Origin: Mucilaginibacter glaciei
GTDB taxonomy: Bacteria; Bacteroidota; Bacteroidia; Sphingobacteriales; Sphingobacteriaceae
DNA: 64,000 bases
Assembly: GCF_014773245.1 (NCBI RefSeq)
Contig: NZ_JACWMX010000005.1
Span: forward strand, 124,001 to 188,000
Direction of reading: 5' to 3'
The notes below the pieces were generated by a model. That model did no database searches. It saw only the letters and a list, made by a program, of their open reading frames with translations, and was not told the origin of the DNA. Each line of letters opens with the position of its first letter. Positions within the stretch are counted from its first letter, which is position 1. Both the position numbers and the translations under genes were made by a program. Of this stretch, positions 52,984 to 61,685 are shown piece after piece.

Positions 52984-54315
52984 TTAATCAAATTTATATT
53001 TCTGGAACCACCTGTCGTTAAGGGTGAATGACAGGTGTATGTTAACGTAGTTTTCTTTAATTAAACCGTTAGTCAGCGTTCCGCGCTTGCCTACTTCGGC
53101 ACCGAGGTTAATTTTATAAAAGCTCGTATTGTTATTACCCGGTCTTAACGGTAAGCCCAGGCCGAAGGTAGCCGCGTACCTTTTAATGCTGGTGTTATTG
53201 GCCAAAATATAAGTTTGATCATATATGGCGCCCAGGCGATAATCTACCGATGCAAAATAACTGGTTAATGAGCCGATGTTTGGCGTAAACTGCCCACCTA
53301 CATTAAATGTTTTGCTATCCTGCAGGCCTTTGTTAATTCCTGCAACGGTCAATTTTGACCACTGGCCCATCGAGTAGTCGGCGCCAACCAGGTATTTACC
53401 GTCATATTGATAAGAGATACCAAAACGGTTTATCAATGGTAACTGCACTTTGCCCTTAGGGTCTTGCCTGTTCACCAGGGTATCTGTTGCTAAACCCGGT
53501 GTGCCGCCCGCTTCAGAGAAGTAGCTGCTTACCACATAGCTATTTTGTGTGGTTAATTTTGAGTTAGCCACACCAGAGTAACCCAGCACCAGGTGCTTTC
53601 TTTCGCTAAAGTCGATAGTATATTGCGCGCCGTAGTCAACATTAAAACCATGTATGCTGTTGCTCTCTTCAGTTCTTGAGTTGAGGTTAGCGAAAAGTGT
53701 AGGGATTTCTGTTGATTGCGTTTCTTGCAGGTTACCAAACAGGTAAGAAGCATTTGCACCTAACGTTAAATGCTTGCCTATACCAAAACCATACCCTAAA
53801 AATATTTTGGTAAGACCGCCGTTGCCCTGGTACAGATAATTTACAGCGTTGGTATCTGCCGGTAAACCGGTGCCAAAGTTTGGCAACACCTGCCTGTAGT
53901 TATAACCTAATTCACTGTAAGGGGTTAAACCAAACGCCAGTGCCGATCTTTTTGAAACCGGTACGGCAAATACGATATGATTTACTTTAAAAGTTGAGTT
54001 GGTTTGGCTGCCAAAGCCCGTTTTGTTTAAAGTATTGATACTGCTGCTTAAGCCTATATCAATTACAGTTAACCTTAAGTTTGAATACGAAGCCGGGTTT
54101 AGCAAGTTAACCGTGTTAAAAAGGTTAACGTTATTGGTAGCTACGCCGATACCACCCATTGCAGCATTTTGTGAAATTGCACCTGAGTTTAGTTCGCCCA
54201 GGCCATAACGGGAATAGGGTGAGCTGGTAGTTGCAGTAGTGGCATTTTGCGCATTTACACCAAATGCAGTAGCAGTAAGTAATATCAGAACGATGAACCT
54301 TATATATTTAATCAT
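52984..54315 (-). CDS. FadL/OMPP1-like outer-membrane barrel protein
   Basis: 443 residues with a signal peptide (about 1-22). The start of the mature protein (SSPYSRYGLGELNSGAISQNAAMGGIGVA) and repeated strands with NPASYSNLR resemble the FadL/OMPP1 group of barrels that take up hydrophobic compounds. Its start overlaps the end of coaX by 8 bases, and lptC follows 10 bases after it. Confidence 0.75.
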   Translation of the reverse strand: MIKYIRFIVLILLTATAFGVNAQNATTATTSSPYSRYGLGELNSGAISQNAAMGGIGVATNNVNLFNTVNLLNPASYSNLRLTVIDIGLSSSINTLNKTGFGSQTNSTFKVNHIVFAVPVSKRSALAFGLTPYSELGYNYRQVLPNFGTGLPADTNAVNYLYQGNGGLTKIFLGYGFGIGKHLTLGANASYLFGNLQETQSTEIPTLFANLNSRTEESNSIHGFNVDYGAQYTIDFSERKHLVLGYSGVANSKLTTQNSYVVSSYFSEAGGTPGLATDTLVNRQDPKGKVQLPLINRFGISYQYDGKYLVGADYSMGQWSKLTVAGINKGLQDSKTFNVGGQFTPNIGSLTSYFASVDYRLGAIYDQTYILANNTSIKRYAATFGLGLPLRPGNNNTSFYKINLGAEVGKRGTLTNGLIKENYVNIHLSFTLNDRWFQKYKFD

Positions 54316-55051
54316 TATGCTTTTGTATAGCTGCGTTTAATCCTTTAAGAACCAGGTATGGCTCAATTTTAATATAGGGGGCAAAGATGCTATTTTTTAA
54401 CAGCGTATCAAAAAAAATACTGTCGCCCCCGCTTAGTATAATATTGTACGCTTTTTGTGTTTTTATATAGTTATTTATAAAGCCTTCCAGCTCATATTTT
54501 ATGCCGTTTTGCACGCCCGATTTAATAGCCGATTCGGTATCGTCGCCATATGCTGCATCAAAATCGCTATCGGCATTGATGAGTGGCAGCGCGGCTGTAA
54601 ATTCATTTACCGCTTTATAACGCATTTTTAAACCCGGTGATATACTGCCGCCAAAATAATTTGCGCCGGCATCTATATAATCATAAGTGATGCAGGTGCC
54701 GCCGCTTATTACAACATTAGCAACAGCAGGGTACAGGTAATTTGCGCCTATTACTGCTGCAAGCCTGTCGGCTCCCAGGGTGCCGGGTGTTTTATAATGA
54801 TTATTAATGCCGGCCTTTATCCCGCTATTAAAGTAAACTACCGGGTGCTTATCAACCAATGACAAATGCCAGGCTTCTTTAACTTGCTTTACAGACGATA
54901 TGATTGTTTTACCGATAATGTTACTGCCGATAAAATTTTCTATCTGTCGTATATCCGGCTGTTGGTATTGCTCAACTTTTAGCAGATCATCCTTTTCAAA
55001 AATAGCGATCTTGGTAAAGCTGTTGCCAATATCAATAACCAGGTTTGTCAT
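54308..55051 (-). CDS. coaX: Type III pantothenate kinase
   Basis: 247 residues. The phosphate-binding DIGNSFTKIAIF, the pantothenate-site segment GADRLAAVIGANYLYP and ISGGTCITYDYID define the CoaX family, unrelated in sequence to CoaA. It catalyses the first step of CoaA-independent CoA synthesis. The start overlaps the end of purQ and its end overlaps the next gene by 8 bases. Confidence 0.95.
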   Translation of the reverse strand: MTNLVIDIGNSFTKIAIFEKDDLLKVEQYQQPDIRQIENFIGSNIIGKTIISSVKQVKEAWHLSLVDKHPVVYFNSGIKAGINNHYKTPGTLGADRLAAVIGANYLYPAVANVVISGGTCITYDYIDAGANYFGGSISPGLKMRYKAVNEFTAALPLINADSDFDAAYGDDTESAIKSGVQNGIKYELEGFINNYIKTQKAYNIILSGGDSIFFDTLLKNSIFAPYIKIEPYLVLKGLNAAIQKHND

Positions 55052-55743
55052 CAGGCGTTAGCCAGTGCTAATATCGATTCAAATATGGCCAGGCCATCCT
55101 GGTTAGCTAACAATGCATCGGCAGCGCGCTCGGGGTGTGGCATAAAGCCAAACACATTACGGGCCTGGTTAGTTACACCGGCTATATTCTCGATAGAACC
55201 GTTAGGGTTGGCGTCGTCAACAACGTTACCAGCTGCATCGCAATAGCGGAACAGTACCTGGTCGTTATCATTAATGGCCTTCAAAACATCGGCATCGGCA
55301 AAATAATTGCCCTCGCCGTGTGCTACCGGGATCTTTAAGGCGCGTTGCGGGTCTATTTGGCGGGTTACCAAACTGTTTGTTGTTTGCGCCTTCATGTGGA
55401 TGTTGCGGCAAATAAATCTGCGGGTGTTATTGTGCAATAATGCGCCTGGTAACAGGCCTGCTTCGGTCAGTATCTGGAAACCGTTGCAAATACCCAGAAC
55501 GTTACCGCCTTTGGCAGCAAACTGAATAACCTCTTGCATGATAGGTGAAAAACGGGCGATTGCGCCCGAGCGCAAATAATCGCCAAAAGAGAAGCCGCCC
55601 GGTAAAACGATGAACTCGGCATCTTGCAGATCATGGTCTTTATGCCATAACCGCACCACCTGCTGGCCCATTACATTTTGCAGAACGTGGATGATATCTT
55701 CATCACAATTGGAGCCCGGAAATATTACTACGCCAAATTTCAT
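55051..55743 (-). CDS. purQ: FGAM synthase glutaminase subunit PurQ
   Basis: 230 residues, a class I amidotransferase: nucleophile Cys86 in GICNGFQIL, His203 and Glu205 in MPHPER, and the PurQ segment PGGFSFGDYLRSGAIARFSP. It supplies ammonia for FGAM synthesis in purine formation. It overlaps coaX by one base. A TAGTTTTG box ends 4 bases before the ATG. Confidence 0.95.
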   Translation of the reverse strand: MKFGVVIFPGSNCDEDIIHVLQNVMGQQVVRLWHKDHDLQDAEFIVLPGGFSFGDYLRSGAIARFSPIMQEVIQFAAKGGNVLGICNGFQILTEAGLLPGALLHNNTRRFICRNIHMKAQTTNSLVTRQIDPQRALKIPVAHGEGNYFADADVLKAINDNDQVLFRYCDAAGNVVDDANPNGSIENIAGVTNQARNVFGFMPHPERAADALLANQDGLAIFESILALANA

Positions 55744-55747
55744 GCTA

Positions 55748-55755
55748 CAAAACTA
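55748..55755 (-). promoter_or_regulatory. -7 box of purQ
   Basis: TAGTTTTG on the minus strand, exactly TAnnTTTG, ends 4 bases before the purQ ATG. No TTTG -33 box was found at the usual spacing. Confidence 0.45.
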
Positions 55756-55788
55756 ATATAACCGCTGAAATTTGAACGAATGTAAAAG

Positions 55789-56772
55789 TTAAAAAGTGTT
55801 AAACTGAAAATATATGATGCTGATCAACAGCAATAAATATAAACTTTCGTAAAACCATTTGATATGGGCATTGATAAAGTAATAGCTAAAAAATACCGCT
55901 GCAGGTACCGCGCACAGTAAAAAATGGTTGAGATTGAATTCGCTTTTTACGTAAAAGGAGAAACCCGCTATCAGGAAGATTATAAACAACAACTGGAAAG
56001 ATTTACGCACCTGCACGTAGCTTTTAAAATAGTTTTGCTGCAGTTTAAAGAAGTAAAGCACCAGAATAAGCAGTACAGGTACCAAAACCAGATAGTTAAT
56101 ATACTTGATATGGATGGCCGGGAACTTAGTACCAAGGGGTGCCCAAATGTCATAAAAGCTGCCCAGCCGGTTGTTCAGATAATAAAATACGGCAAAGAAA
56201 AAAAATACGGTAAAGTAGCCTAACACGCCCGAGATCCATTCCCGCCAGTTGAAGGGCTTGAAGATAATGAGGGCTATCCAGATAGAAAGAAACAGGTATA
56301 TGTAGGGTAAATATATCAACGAGCCCAGTGCTACAATAATGCCCAGGTCATAAGCGGTGGATTTTGCGTCGTCGCTTTTGTAAAGGCTTAGTAATTTAAA
56401 CAGCATCCATATCACCAGGAAATTGCAGATGAGCGGCGCACTTAAAACCATAAAGGGTGTAAACAACGCAGTAACGGTCACATACATCAGCGCGGGCAAA
56501 AAGGAGGGCTTACCCAATAGGTTAAAATGGTTAACCATATAGTTTACTAACACGGCCTGGACCAAAATAAGCAGGGCGGCTAAAAAAATGTTGGTGAACG
56601 GCGCGAATGCGTACTCGTATGATACGGGGATGAGCAGGCGGGCAAAGGGTTCGACAAAAATAAATTCAACCTTACCGGGAAGTTGCGCCAGGTAGCCAAT
56701 ACGGGTAATGAACAATAATACGGCCAGCCATAAAATATTGATTGGGTTGTATATCTTAAAAAGATTGATCAT
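55789..56772 (-). CDS. Multi-pass membrane protein, DUF6427-like
   Basis: 327 residues with about eight hydrophobic segments (for example ILWLAVLLFITRIGYLA, FLAALLILVQAVLVNYMV, YIYLFLSIWIALIIF, LLFIIFLIAGFSFYV). It matches the DUF6427 family of Bacteroidota. No catalytic motif is visible. A TAATTTTG box lies about 19 bases before the ATG. It is upstream of purQ in the same direction with a 45-base gap. Confidence 0.75.
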   Translation of the reverse strand: MINLFKIYNPINILWLAVLLFITRIGYLAQLPGKVEFIFVEPFARLLIPVSYEYAFAPFTNIFLAALLILVQAVLVNYMVNHFNLLGKPSFLPALMYVTVTALFTPFMVLSAPLICNFLVIWMLFKLLSLYKSDDAKSTAYDLGIIVALGSLIYLPYIYLFLSIWIALIIFKPFNWREWISGVLGYFTVFFFFAVFYYLNNRLGSFYDIWAPLGTKFPAIHIKYINYLVLVPVLLILVLYFFKLQQNYFKSYVQVRKSFQLLFIIFLIAGFSFYVKSEFNLNHFLLCAVPAAVFFSYYFINAHIKWFYESLYLLLLISIIYFQFNTF

Positions 56773-56879
56773 TTACCGGTGGGCTTTGCGGCAAAATTAA
56801 CAGAAAAAGCGGAGTGTTTGATAGCTTAGTTTAAATCTATCGTCTAAAGAGTAGGGAGGGTAAGCCGCTGGTATTAATG

Positions 56880-56942
56880 TAAAACACTTCCCGGCCATTT
56901 CACTTCCCGGCGCGCCCCTTCCCCGGGGAGGGAATTGAGGTA
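56880..56942. repeat. Short intergenic repeat with GC hairpin
   Basis: CACTTCCCGG occurs twice (56886 and 56901), followed by CCCCTTCCCCGGGGAGGG, a near-perfect hairpin. It may end the transcript from the downstream minus gene. Similar CCCTCCCC palindromes are common between genes in this family, by experience. Confidence 0.4.
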
Positions 56943-56948
56943 TGAAAA

Positions 56949-57932
56949 CTACCTCGCGTACTGTTTTACCATTCGCTCCACTATCCCTGCAGTTTCATCA
57001 GGGAAGTTTACACTGATGCGGGTATCGTCGGCCAGCCATTTGTTAATGCGGTTCACAAAATCGCTATTAATGGTTTCAATAACGGCAACCCCTAACCGGG
57101 ATGCGGCAAGGGCATTGCATTGCTGCTCGTACTGGCCGCGCATCGGGATCATCAAAACCTTCTTCCCTAAAAATAAAGCTTCGGCAGGGCCTTCAAAGCC
57201 ACCGCCGGTAAGTAAGCCCTCGCAATTGGCCAGGCTGGTATTAAAAGCCTCATTATTTACCGGGAACACCTGCACGTTGCCTTCGGTGTAAGCCTTTTTT
57301 GTGCGCTTGCTGAATATGTGCCATTGCGCATCGGTCTTGCTCAGGTTTTTTACCAATGTAGCGTCGCTGTAAGCGGGCAGATAAACCGTATAGTGGCCTT
57401 GGTTAGCGGTTTGCATACTGCGGATATCGCTGCGGATAACCGGGGTGTTGATAAAATCGGCATAACGCTCAAAATGGAAACCGATATGGTGCGTAGTAGG
57501 CGAATAGTATTTAAAAAGCCATTCGGCATAGTTCCATTTTTTAGGGCGGGGTGTATTTTGCGATACGAAGGAGCATTGGTGACTTAATGAAACCGACTCG
57601 ATGCCCTGCAGTTTACAGGCCCATGCGCTTACGGGCTCAAAATCATTAATGATCAGATCGTATTGCTTAAGGGGGATATTGTGCATATCCTTCCAAAGCT
57701 GGCGCAGGTTCATGAGCTTAAAGGTGGCCCAGTTATCTACCCCGCCTTTTTTGCCAAACACAAAGCTAAACCCGTGGTACTGGTATTTAAGCGGCTGGCT
57801 TAAACTCACCTCGGCCTCGGTGCCGCTAATGAGCAGGTCCACCTCGCCGTATTGCTGCAACAAGGGCACAATTTCACGCGCACGGCTAATATGGCCGTTA
57901 CCTGTACCCTGTATACCAAACAATATTTTCAT
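56949..57932 (-). CDS. Glycosyltransferase family protein (MurG-like fold)
   Basis: 327 residues. The N-terminus GIQGTGNGHISRAREIVPLL is the glycine-rich donor/acceptor loop of GT-B enzymes, and the C-terminal CEGLLTGGGFEGPAEALFLGKK, with PMRGQYEQQCNALAASRLG, matches the nucleotide-sugar site. It probably makes a lipid or surface glycan. The substrate is unknown. It is in the same direction as the phosphoesterase gene but 236 bases away. Confidence 0.82.
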   Translation of the reverse strand: MKILFGIQGTGNGHISRAREIVPLLQQYGEVDLLISGTEAEVSLSQPLKYQYHGFSFVFGKKGGVDNWATFKLMNLRQLWKDMHNIPLKQYDLIINDFEPVSAWACKLQGIESVSLSHQCSFVSQNTPRPKKWNYAEWLFKYYSPTTHHIGFHFERYADFINTPVIRSDIRSMQTANQGHYTVYLPAYSDATLVKNLSKTDAQWHIFSKRTKKAYTEGNVQVFPVNNEAFNTSLANCEGLLTGGGFEGPAEALFLGKKVLMIPMRGQYEQQCNALAASRLGVAVIETINSDFVNRINKWLADDTRISVNFPDETAGIVERMVKQYAR

Positions 57933-58168
57933 GCAGATAGAATTGTGGGCAATTTAGTAAACAAATATGTTTTGTAGGTGAATAAATGGTAAAGTAATTA
58001 TATTGGCAAGGTTACAAGATAGTGCGGTGATAACACCGACCATAGGCTGAAAGTAATTATGGAAGGATTGATTAGAGCATTACAATGCCTCTTATAAGGG
58101 TAAACAATTGGTACGCTAACGGTATGTCCTACGAACAAAATGTAATTAACACGTCTTTGAGCGAAGCC

Positions 58169-59023
58169 CTATCCCGGTTCCTGCCTAAACCGTTCCAGCA
58201 GGCTTTTAACATCCAGTTTGGCATCCAGGTCTTCGGCGTCGGTAACGTCGTCTTCGTCGTTATCGGTTTTAAAGTCGTCAGCATAGTAGGTGAAAACCTT
58301 CCAGTCGCCCTGGTTATATTCAAGGGCAGTTAGACTTTCCACCCAGTCGCCACTGTTGAGGTACAGCACCGAGCCGGTGTTCTCGGTCGATTGGATCTGC
58401 CTGATCTCGGCATGGTGAATATGCCCGCAAATTACGTAGCTATATTGTTTCTCTACGGCCAGGTCGGCAGCGGTTTGCTCAAAAGCGTTAATAAATTTTA
58501 CGGCGTCTTTAAACTTGGCCTTTATTTTTTGCGAGAAGCTCATTTTAGGCCTGCCCATAGCAGTAAGCAACCAGTTGGTCATGCTGTTGATCAGGATGAG
58601 CGTATCGTACCCCACAGCCCCCATTTTAGCCAGCCATTTGGAGTGCTGCATGGTCACATCGAAAACATCACCATGAAAGATCCAGGCTTTTTTGCCATCG
58701 ATGTTCAGTACTATCTTATCTAAAAGCTGGAAGGTGCCCAGGTTAAAATCGGTGAATTTACGCAGCATTTCATCATGATTGCCGGTGAGGTAATATACAG
58801 GCACACCCTCGGTAACAAATTTGAGGATGCGGCGCACTACCTTCATGTGGCTCTCGGGCCAGTAAGATTTACTAAACTGCCAGATATCGATGATATCCCC
58901 GTTGAGGATAAGCATTTTTGGCTTAACGGATTTGAGGTATTTTAAAAGTTCTTTGGCGTGACAGCCATACGTGCCCAGGTGCACATCTGATATAATAACG
59001 ATATCTACTTCGCGCTTTGCCAT
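58169..59023 (-). CDS. LpxH-like UDP-2,3-diacylglucosamine diphosphatase
   Basis: 284 residues from the ATG at 59023. The metallophosphoesterase motifs are complete: SDVHLG (Asp13, His15), GDIIDIW (Asp43), TGNHDE (Asn82, His83), HGDVFD and CGHIHHAE. This order and the length fit the LpxH/UDP-diacylglucosamine diphosphatase group, step four of lipid A synthesis. A distant phosphodiesterase function cannot be excluded. The Asp/Glu-rich C-terminus (DNDEDDVTDAEDLDAKLD) is unusual. Confidence 0.85.
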   Translation of the reverse strand: MAKREVDIVIISDVHLGTYGCHAKELLKYLKSVKPKMLILNGDIIDIWQFSKSYWPESHMKVVRRILKFVTEGVPVYYLTGNHDEMLRKFTDFNLGTFQLLDKIVLNIDGKKAWIFHGDVFDVTMQHSKWLAKMGAVGYDTLILINSMTNWLLTAMGRPKMSFSQKIKAKFKDAVKFINAFEQTAADLAVEKQYSYVICGHIHHAEIRQIQSTENTGSVLYLNSGDWVESLTALEYNQGDWKVFTYYADDFKTDNDEDDVTDAEDLDAKLDVKSLLERFRQEPG

Positions 59024-59095
59024 CAAAGTTTTGGGGTTACTATTCCTGCCGGTAATTTAAACCGGAAAAATATTGCAGGGATGCTTTGGCGACGG

Positions 59096-59206
59096 CTATT
59101 CTTCGTCGTCCTCTTCATTAACCTTTAGTTCGTAAGGGCTTAGGTAAAAGATGCCTAACAGCACCAGCAGTCCTACAACAAACAAATAAGCAAATTCAAA
59201 ATTCAT
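59096..59206 (-). CDS. Tiny membrane protein with acidic tail (36 residues)
   Basis: Reading from the ATG at 59206: a membrane helix NFEFAYLFVVGLLVLLGIF, then a short linker and the acidic end NEEDDEE. The frame ends at 59096, about 70 bases before the phosphoesterase start, in the same direction. The clear helix-plus-charge layout and neighbour-like codon use support a real gene. Confidence 0.55.
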   Translation of the reverse strand: MNFEFAYLFVVGLLVLLGIFYLSPYELKVNEEDDEE

Positions 59207-59283
59207 CACGTATTGTTTTTACAAATATCCTATTATCAAATAATTATACTGTTAAGACTATGTTAAATGTAAAAGGTTACCTA

Positions 59284-59808
59284 CTATACGAATTTTTTTT
59301 TAATCCGGTTTAGCTGATCCAGATGATGTTGTAAATGGATGCGAATAAACTTAAACCATTGGTTGGCGTTCAGCATACCCATCCGCGGGTGCTGCCAGCG
59401 TGCATTTTTAGGTGCATCGGCCACTAAACCGGCAATAGCTTCTATGCGTTTACGGGTTTTAATAATCAGGTTTTTGGCTTCTTCCTTATCTATCTTTTTA
59501 GGGGCCATTTTAGCGGCAACGGATTCGGGCACTTCGGTTTTAAACGGCGGGAAGCTTTGCATCAACAATAAATACCAGCCTGCCAGCGTAACGCCTTTTT
59601 TTGTTGGCGGGCAATTGTTGTGGGTGCAGCGTTCCAGGGCGATAGTCGACCCCAGGCTTGCTTTCATAATATGGTCGTAAACCTCGGCATAACTCCAGCC
59701 GCCCATGGATGGGGTTTGGGTAAATTGCTCATCGGTAATGGTGTCCAGCCACTCGCGGTAAATATCCAAGGCTTCTTCAATGCTGCGACGCTCGCGGGCT
59801 ACGTTCAT
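59284..59808 (-). CDS. DinB family protein
   Basis: 174 residues forming a four-helix bundle (IEEALDIYREWLDTITDEQF, GWSYAEVYDHIMKASLGSTI, WFKFIRIHLQHHLDQLNRIK). The expected metal His residues of DinB/YfiT-like proteins appear in DHIM, HLQHHLDQ and nearby. The family includes thiol transferases and stress proteins; the substrate is unknown. It follows the HicB-like gene by 4 bases. Confidence 0.85.
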   Translation of the reverse strand: MNVARERRSIEEALDIYREWLDTITDEQFTQTPSMGGWSYAEVYDHIMKASLGSTIALERCTHNNCPPTKKGVTLAGWYLLLMQSFPPFKTEVPESVAAKMAPKKIDKEEAKNLIIKTRKRIEAIAGLVADAPKNARWQHPRMGMLNANQWFKFIRIHLQHHLDQLNRIKKKFV

Positions 59809-59812
59809 AAAA

Positions 59813-59992
59813 TTAATCTTTTAAACTTTCTAAATACAGTGCGATAGCCTCATTTGCCATATCAACTGCTTCCTCAAGTGTTTCACCCTGAGTAAAACAC
59901 CCCGGCAACTCAGGGACAGATACGCTAAAGCCGCCCTCGTCTTCTGGTGTTATTACAATTTGATAATTACCCGGTTTTATCAAGAGGCTCAT
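59813..59992 (-). CDS. HicB-like antitoxin-type protein (orphan)
   Basis: 59 residues, starting MSLLIKPGNYQIVITPEDEG, with the HicB hallmark GGFSVSVPELPGCFTQGET and LEEAVDMANEAIALYLESL. This matches the single-domain HicB/COG1598 fold, here without a DNA-binding tail. No hicA gene is adjacent: upstream is a HAD phosphatase, whose stop overlaps this start (ATGA), and downstream is a DinB gene. Confidence 0.75.
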   Translation of the reverse strand: MSLLIKPGNYQIVITPEDEGGFSVSVPELPGCFTQGETLEEAVDMANEAIALYLESLKD

Positions 59993-60684
59993 AGCATTAA
60001 AGTTAACTCTTTTAAATGGTTTATCTGCGCGGGCACGTCGGCCGGTTTCTCTAAACCCGCCGGGTTAAAATAAATGGCATCCATACCGAAGGACAGGGCG
60101 CCGCGCACATCGGCCTCCAGGCTGTCGCCTATCATCAGGCTTTGTTGTTTGGTGGCCCCGGCCAAATCTATAGCGTGCTGAAAAATACGCGGATCGGGTT
60201 TATTAACGCCTACCACTTCGGATATGATCACGTTTTGAAAATACGGGGCGAGGTTTGTGCCTGCTACCTTCATCTCGGTAGATTCTTTAAAGCCGTTGGA
60301 GATCAAATGAAGGGTGTATTTCCCTTGCAGGTAGGTTAATGTTTCATGCGCATGCGGGAACAAGTTCTTTTTGGTAGGGCCGAGGGCTACGTAAGCATCC
60401 TCAAAATCGGCAGGTACCAGGTCGGGGTGTACGCCTAATTGGGTGAAGGTAGTTTTAAAACGCTCCTCGCGCAGTTCGTCCTTCGTGATCTGCCCCAGGT
60501 GGTATTTGGCCCAAAGCTCGTGATTGTTTTTGGTGTAGGTTTCGATGAAGATGTCTGCAGACGGTAAGCCCAAATCACTTAATTTGTGGATCCCGTAAAG
60601 CTCGTGCAGGGTCTCCTCCGCATTTTTATCAAAATCCCAAATGGTGTGGTCAAGGTCAAAGAAGATATGTTTGTATTGTTTCAT
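59989..60684 (-). CDS. yjjG: HAD nucleotidase, YjjG-type
   Basis: 231 residues. Motif I is FFDLDHTIWD (Asp10, Asp12), motif II LHLISNGF, and the late GDSLEADVRGALSFGMDAI motif is present. It matches YjjG-type pyrimidine nucleotidases that act on non-canonical nucleotides. The stop overlaps the next gene's start by 4 bases. Downstream lies an orphan HicB-like gene, a pairing that may matter. Confidence 0.88.
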   Translation of the reverse strand: MKQYKHIFFDLDHTIWDFDKNAEETLHELYGIHKLSDLGLPSADIFIETYTKNNHELWAKYHLGQITKDELREERFKTTFTQLGVHPDLVPADFEDAYVALGPTKKNLFPHAHETLTYLQGKYTLHLISNGFKESTEMKVAGTNLAPYFQNVIISEVVGVNKPDPRIFQHAIDLAGATKQQSLMIGDSLEADVRGALSFGMDAIYFNPAGLEKPADVPAQINHLKELTLML

Positions 60685-60793
60685 TTCGGATCTCGGATGT
60701 TCGATTTCGGATTATCGAAAACCACATGGTGTCTCGGCAAATCTAAAATAAACGCGGCTTAACTCCGAAATTAAAAATCCGAAATCCGAAATC
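60684..60793. repeat. Inverted repeat of CCGAAATC/GATTTCGG units
   Basis: Left arm (60684-60714) has ATTTCGGAT and TCGATTTCGGATT; right arm (60763-60793) has CTCCGAAATT, AAATCCGAAATCCGAAATC. The arms pair. It lies between upp and yjjG, so it could be a terminator, but the unit is of the kind often dispersed in Sphingobacteriaceae genomes. Confidence 0.5.
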
Positions 60794-60799
60794 CCACCC

Positions 60800-61444
60800 C
60801 TACGCCTTCTCCCCAAACGCCAGATCACCTGCATCACCCAGGCCGGGTACTATATAACTTTTGCTGGTCATTTCTTCGTCTACTGCGCACACCCAAACTT
60901 TGGCCTTAGGCAGGTTGGCCCGTACGTGAGCAATCCCTTCCATGCTGGCAATTACGGATACGATATGCAAGTCGGCAATTTTATATTGCGCCATCAACTC
61001 TTTACAAACCAGCACCAGGCTTTGGCCGGTGGCCAGCATGGTATCTATCATGATCAATGTTTTACCATCTAAATTAGGGGTGCTGATATGATCTACCTGG
61101 ATGGTGAAGTTGCCGCTTTTCTTAACCTTGCGGCAGGCGGTCACAAAGGCACTGTCGGATTGATCGAAAAAGTTCATAAAGCCCTGGTGCAGCGGCAACC
61201 CGGCGCGCAGGATGGTGGCCAGCACGGGCTGTACATCGGGCAGGTTAATATTGGCAATGCCTAAGGGTGTTGTTACTTCGCTGGCGGTATAGCTAAAACT
61301 TTTGCTTACTTCGTAGGCCAATATTTCGCCCAGTCGCTCCTCGTTTTTGCGGAAACGAAACTTATCCTGCTGCGAATTGGCATCGCGCATTTCGGCCAGG
61401 AACTGGTTGGCAATACTGTTGGTTTGGTTAAGTACAAAAAGCAT
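60800..61444 (-). CDS. upp: Uracil phosphoribosyltransferase
   Basis: 214 residues. The PRPP-binding LIMIDTMLATGQSL and the uracil-binding end YIVPGLGDAGDLAFG are clear. The family converts uracil and PRPP to UMP (pyrimidine salvage). The C-terminal dozen residues match the family's usual end. It is single-gene, divergent from uvrB. Confidence 0.93.
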   Translation of the reverse strand: MLFVLNQTNSIANQFLAEMRDANSQQDKFRFRKNEERLGEILAYEVSKSFSYTASEVTTPLGIANINLPDVQPVLATILRAGLPLHQGFMNFFDQSDSAFVTACRKVKKSGNFTIQVDHISTPNLDGKTLIMIDTMLATGQSLVLVCKELMAQYKIADLHIVSVIASMEGIAHVRANLPKAKVWVCAVDEEMTSKSYIVPGLGDAGDLAFGEKA

Positions 61445-61673
61445 GGTTGTGGTTTGTGGTGAGTTGTTATCAGCGGACTAAATATAAGGTTAAAATCTGC
61501 AGGCGTAAAATAAATTGTCTTGTCAATCGCCTGCTGACATAGGGCTGTCATCACATCGCATTTACTTTGTATGAACATTGGCAGCAGATATGGGTTATAC
61601 AAAGGCTTCGCGGTACACTAAAATGTTTAGCAAATCCTGACAGCCTAATCACAAATCTCTTCATACAAATCAC

Positions 61674-61681
61674 TATTTTTG
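61674..61681 (+). promoter_or_regulatory. -7 box of uvrB
   Basis: TATTTTTG, exactly TAnnTTTG, ends 4 bases before the uvrB ATG. No TTTG -33 box was found at the usual spacing. Confidence 0.45.
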
Positions 61682-61685
61682 AATA

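Noticed and set aside
59813..59992. Complete HicAB toxin-antitoxin module
   Set aside because: Only the HicB-like half exists; neither neighbour is HicA-like.
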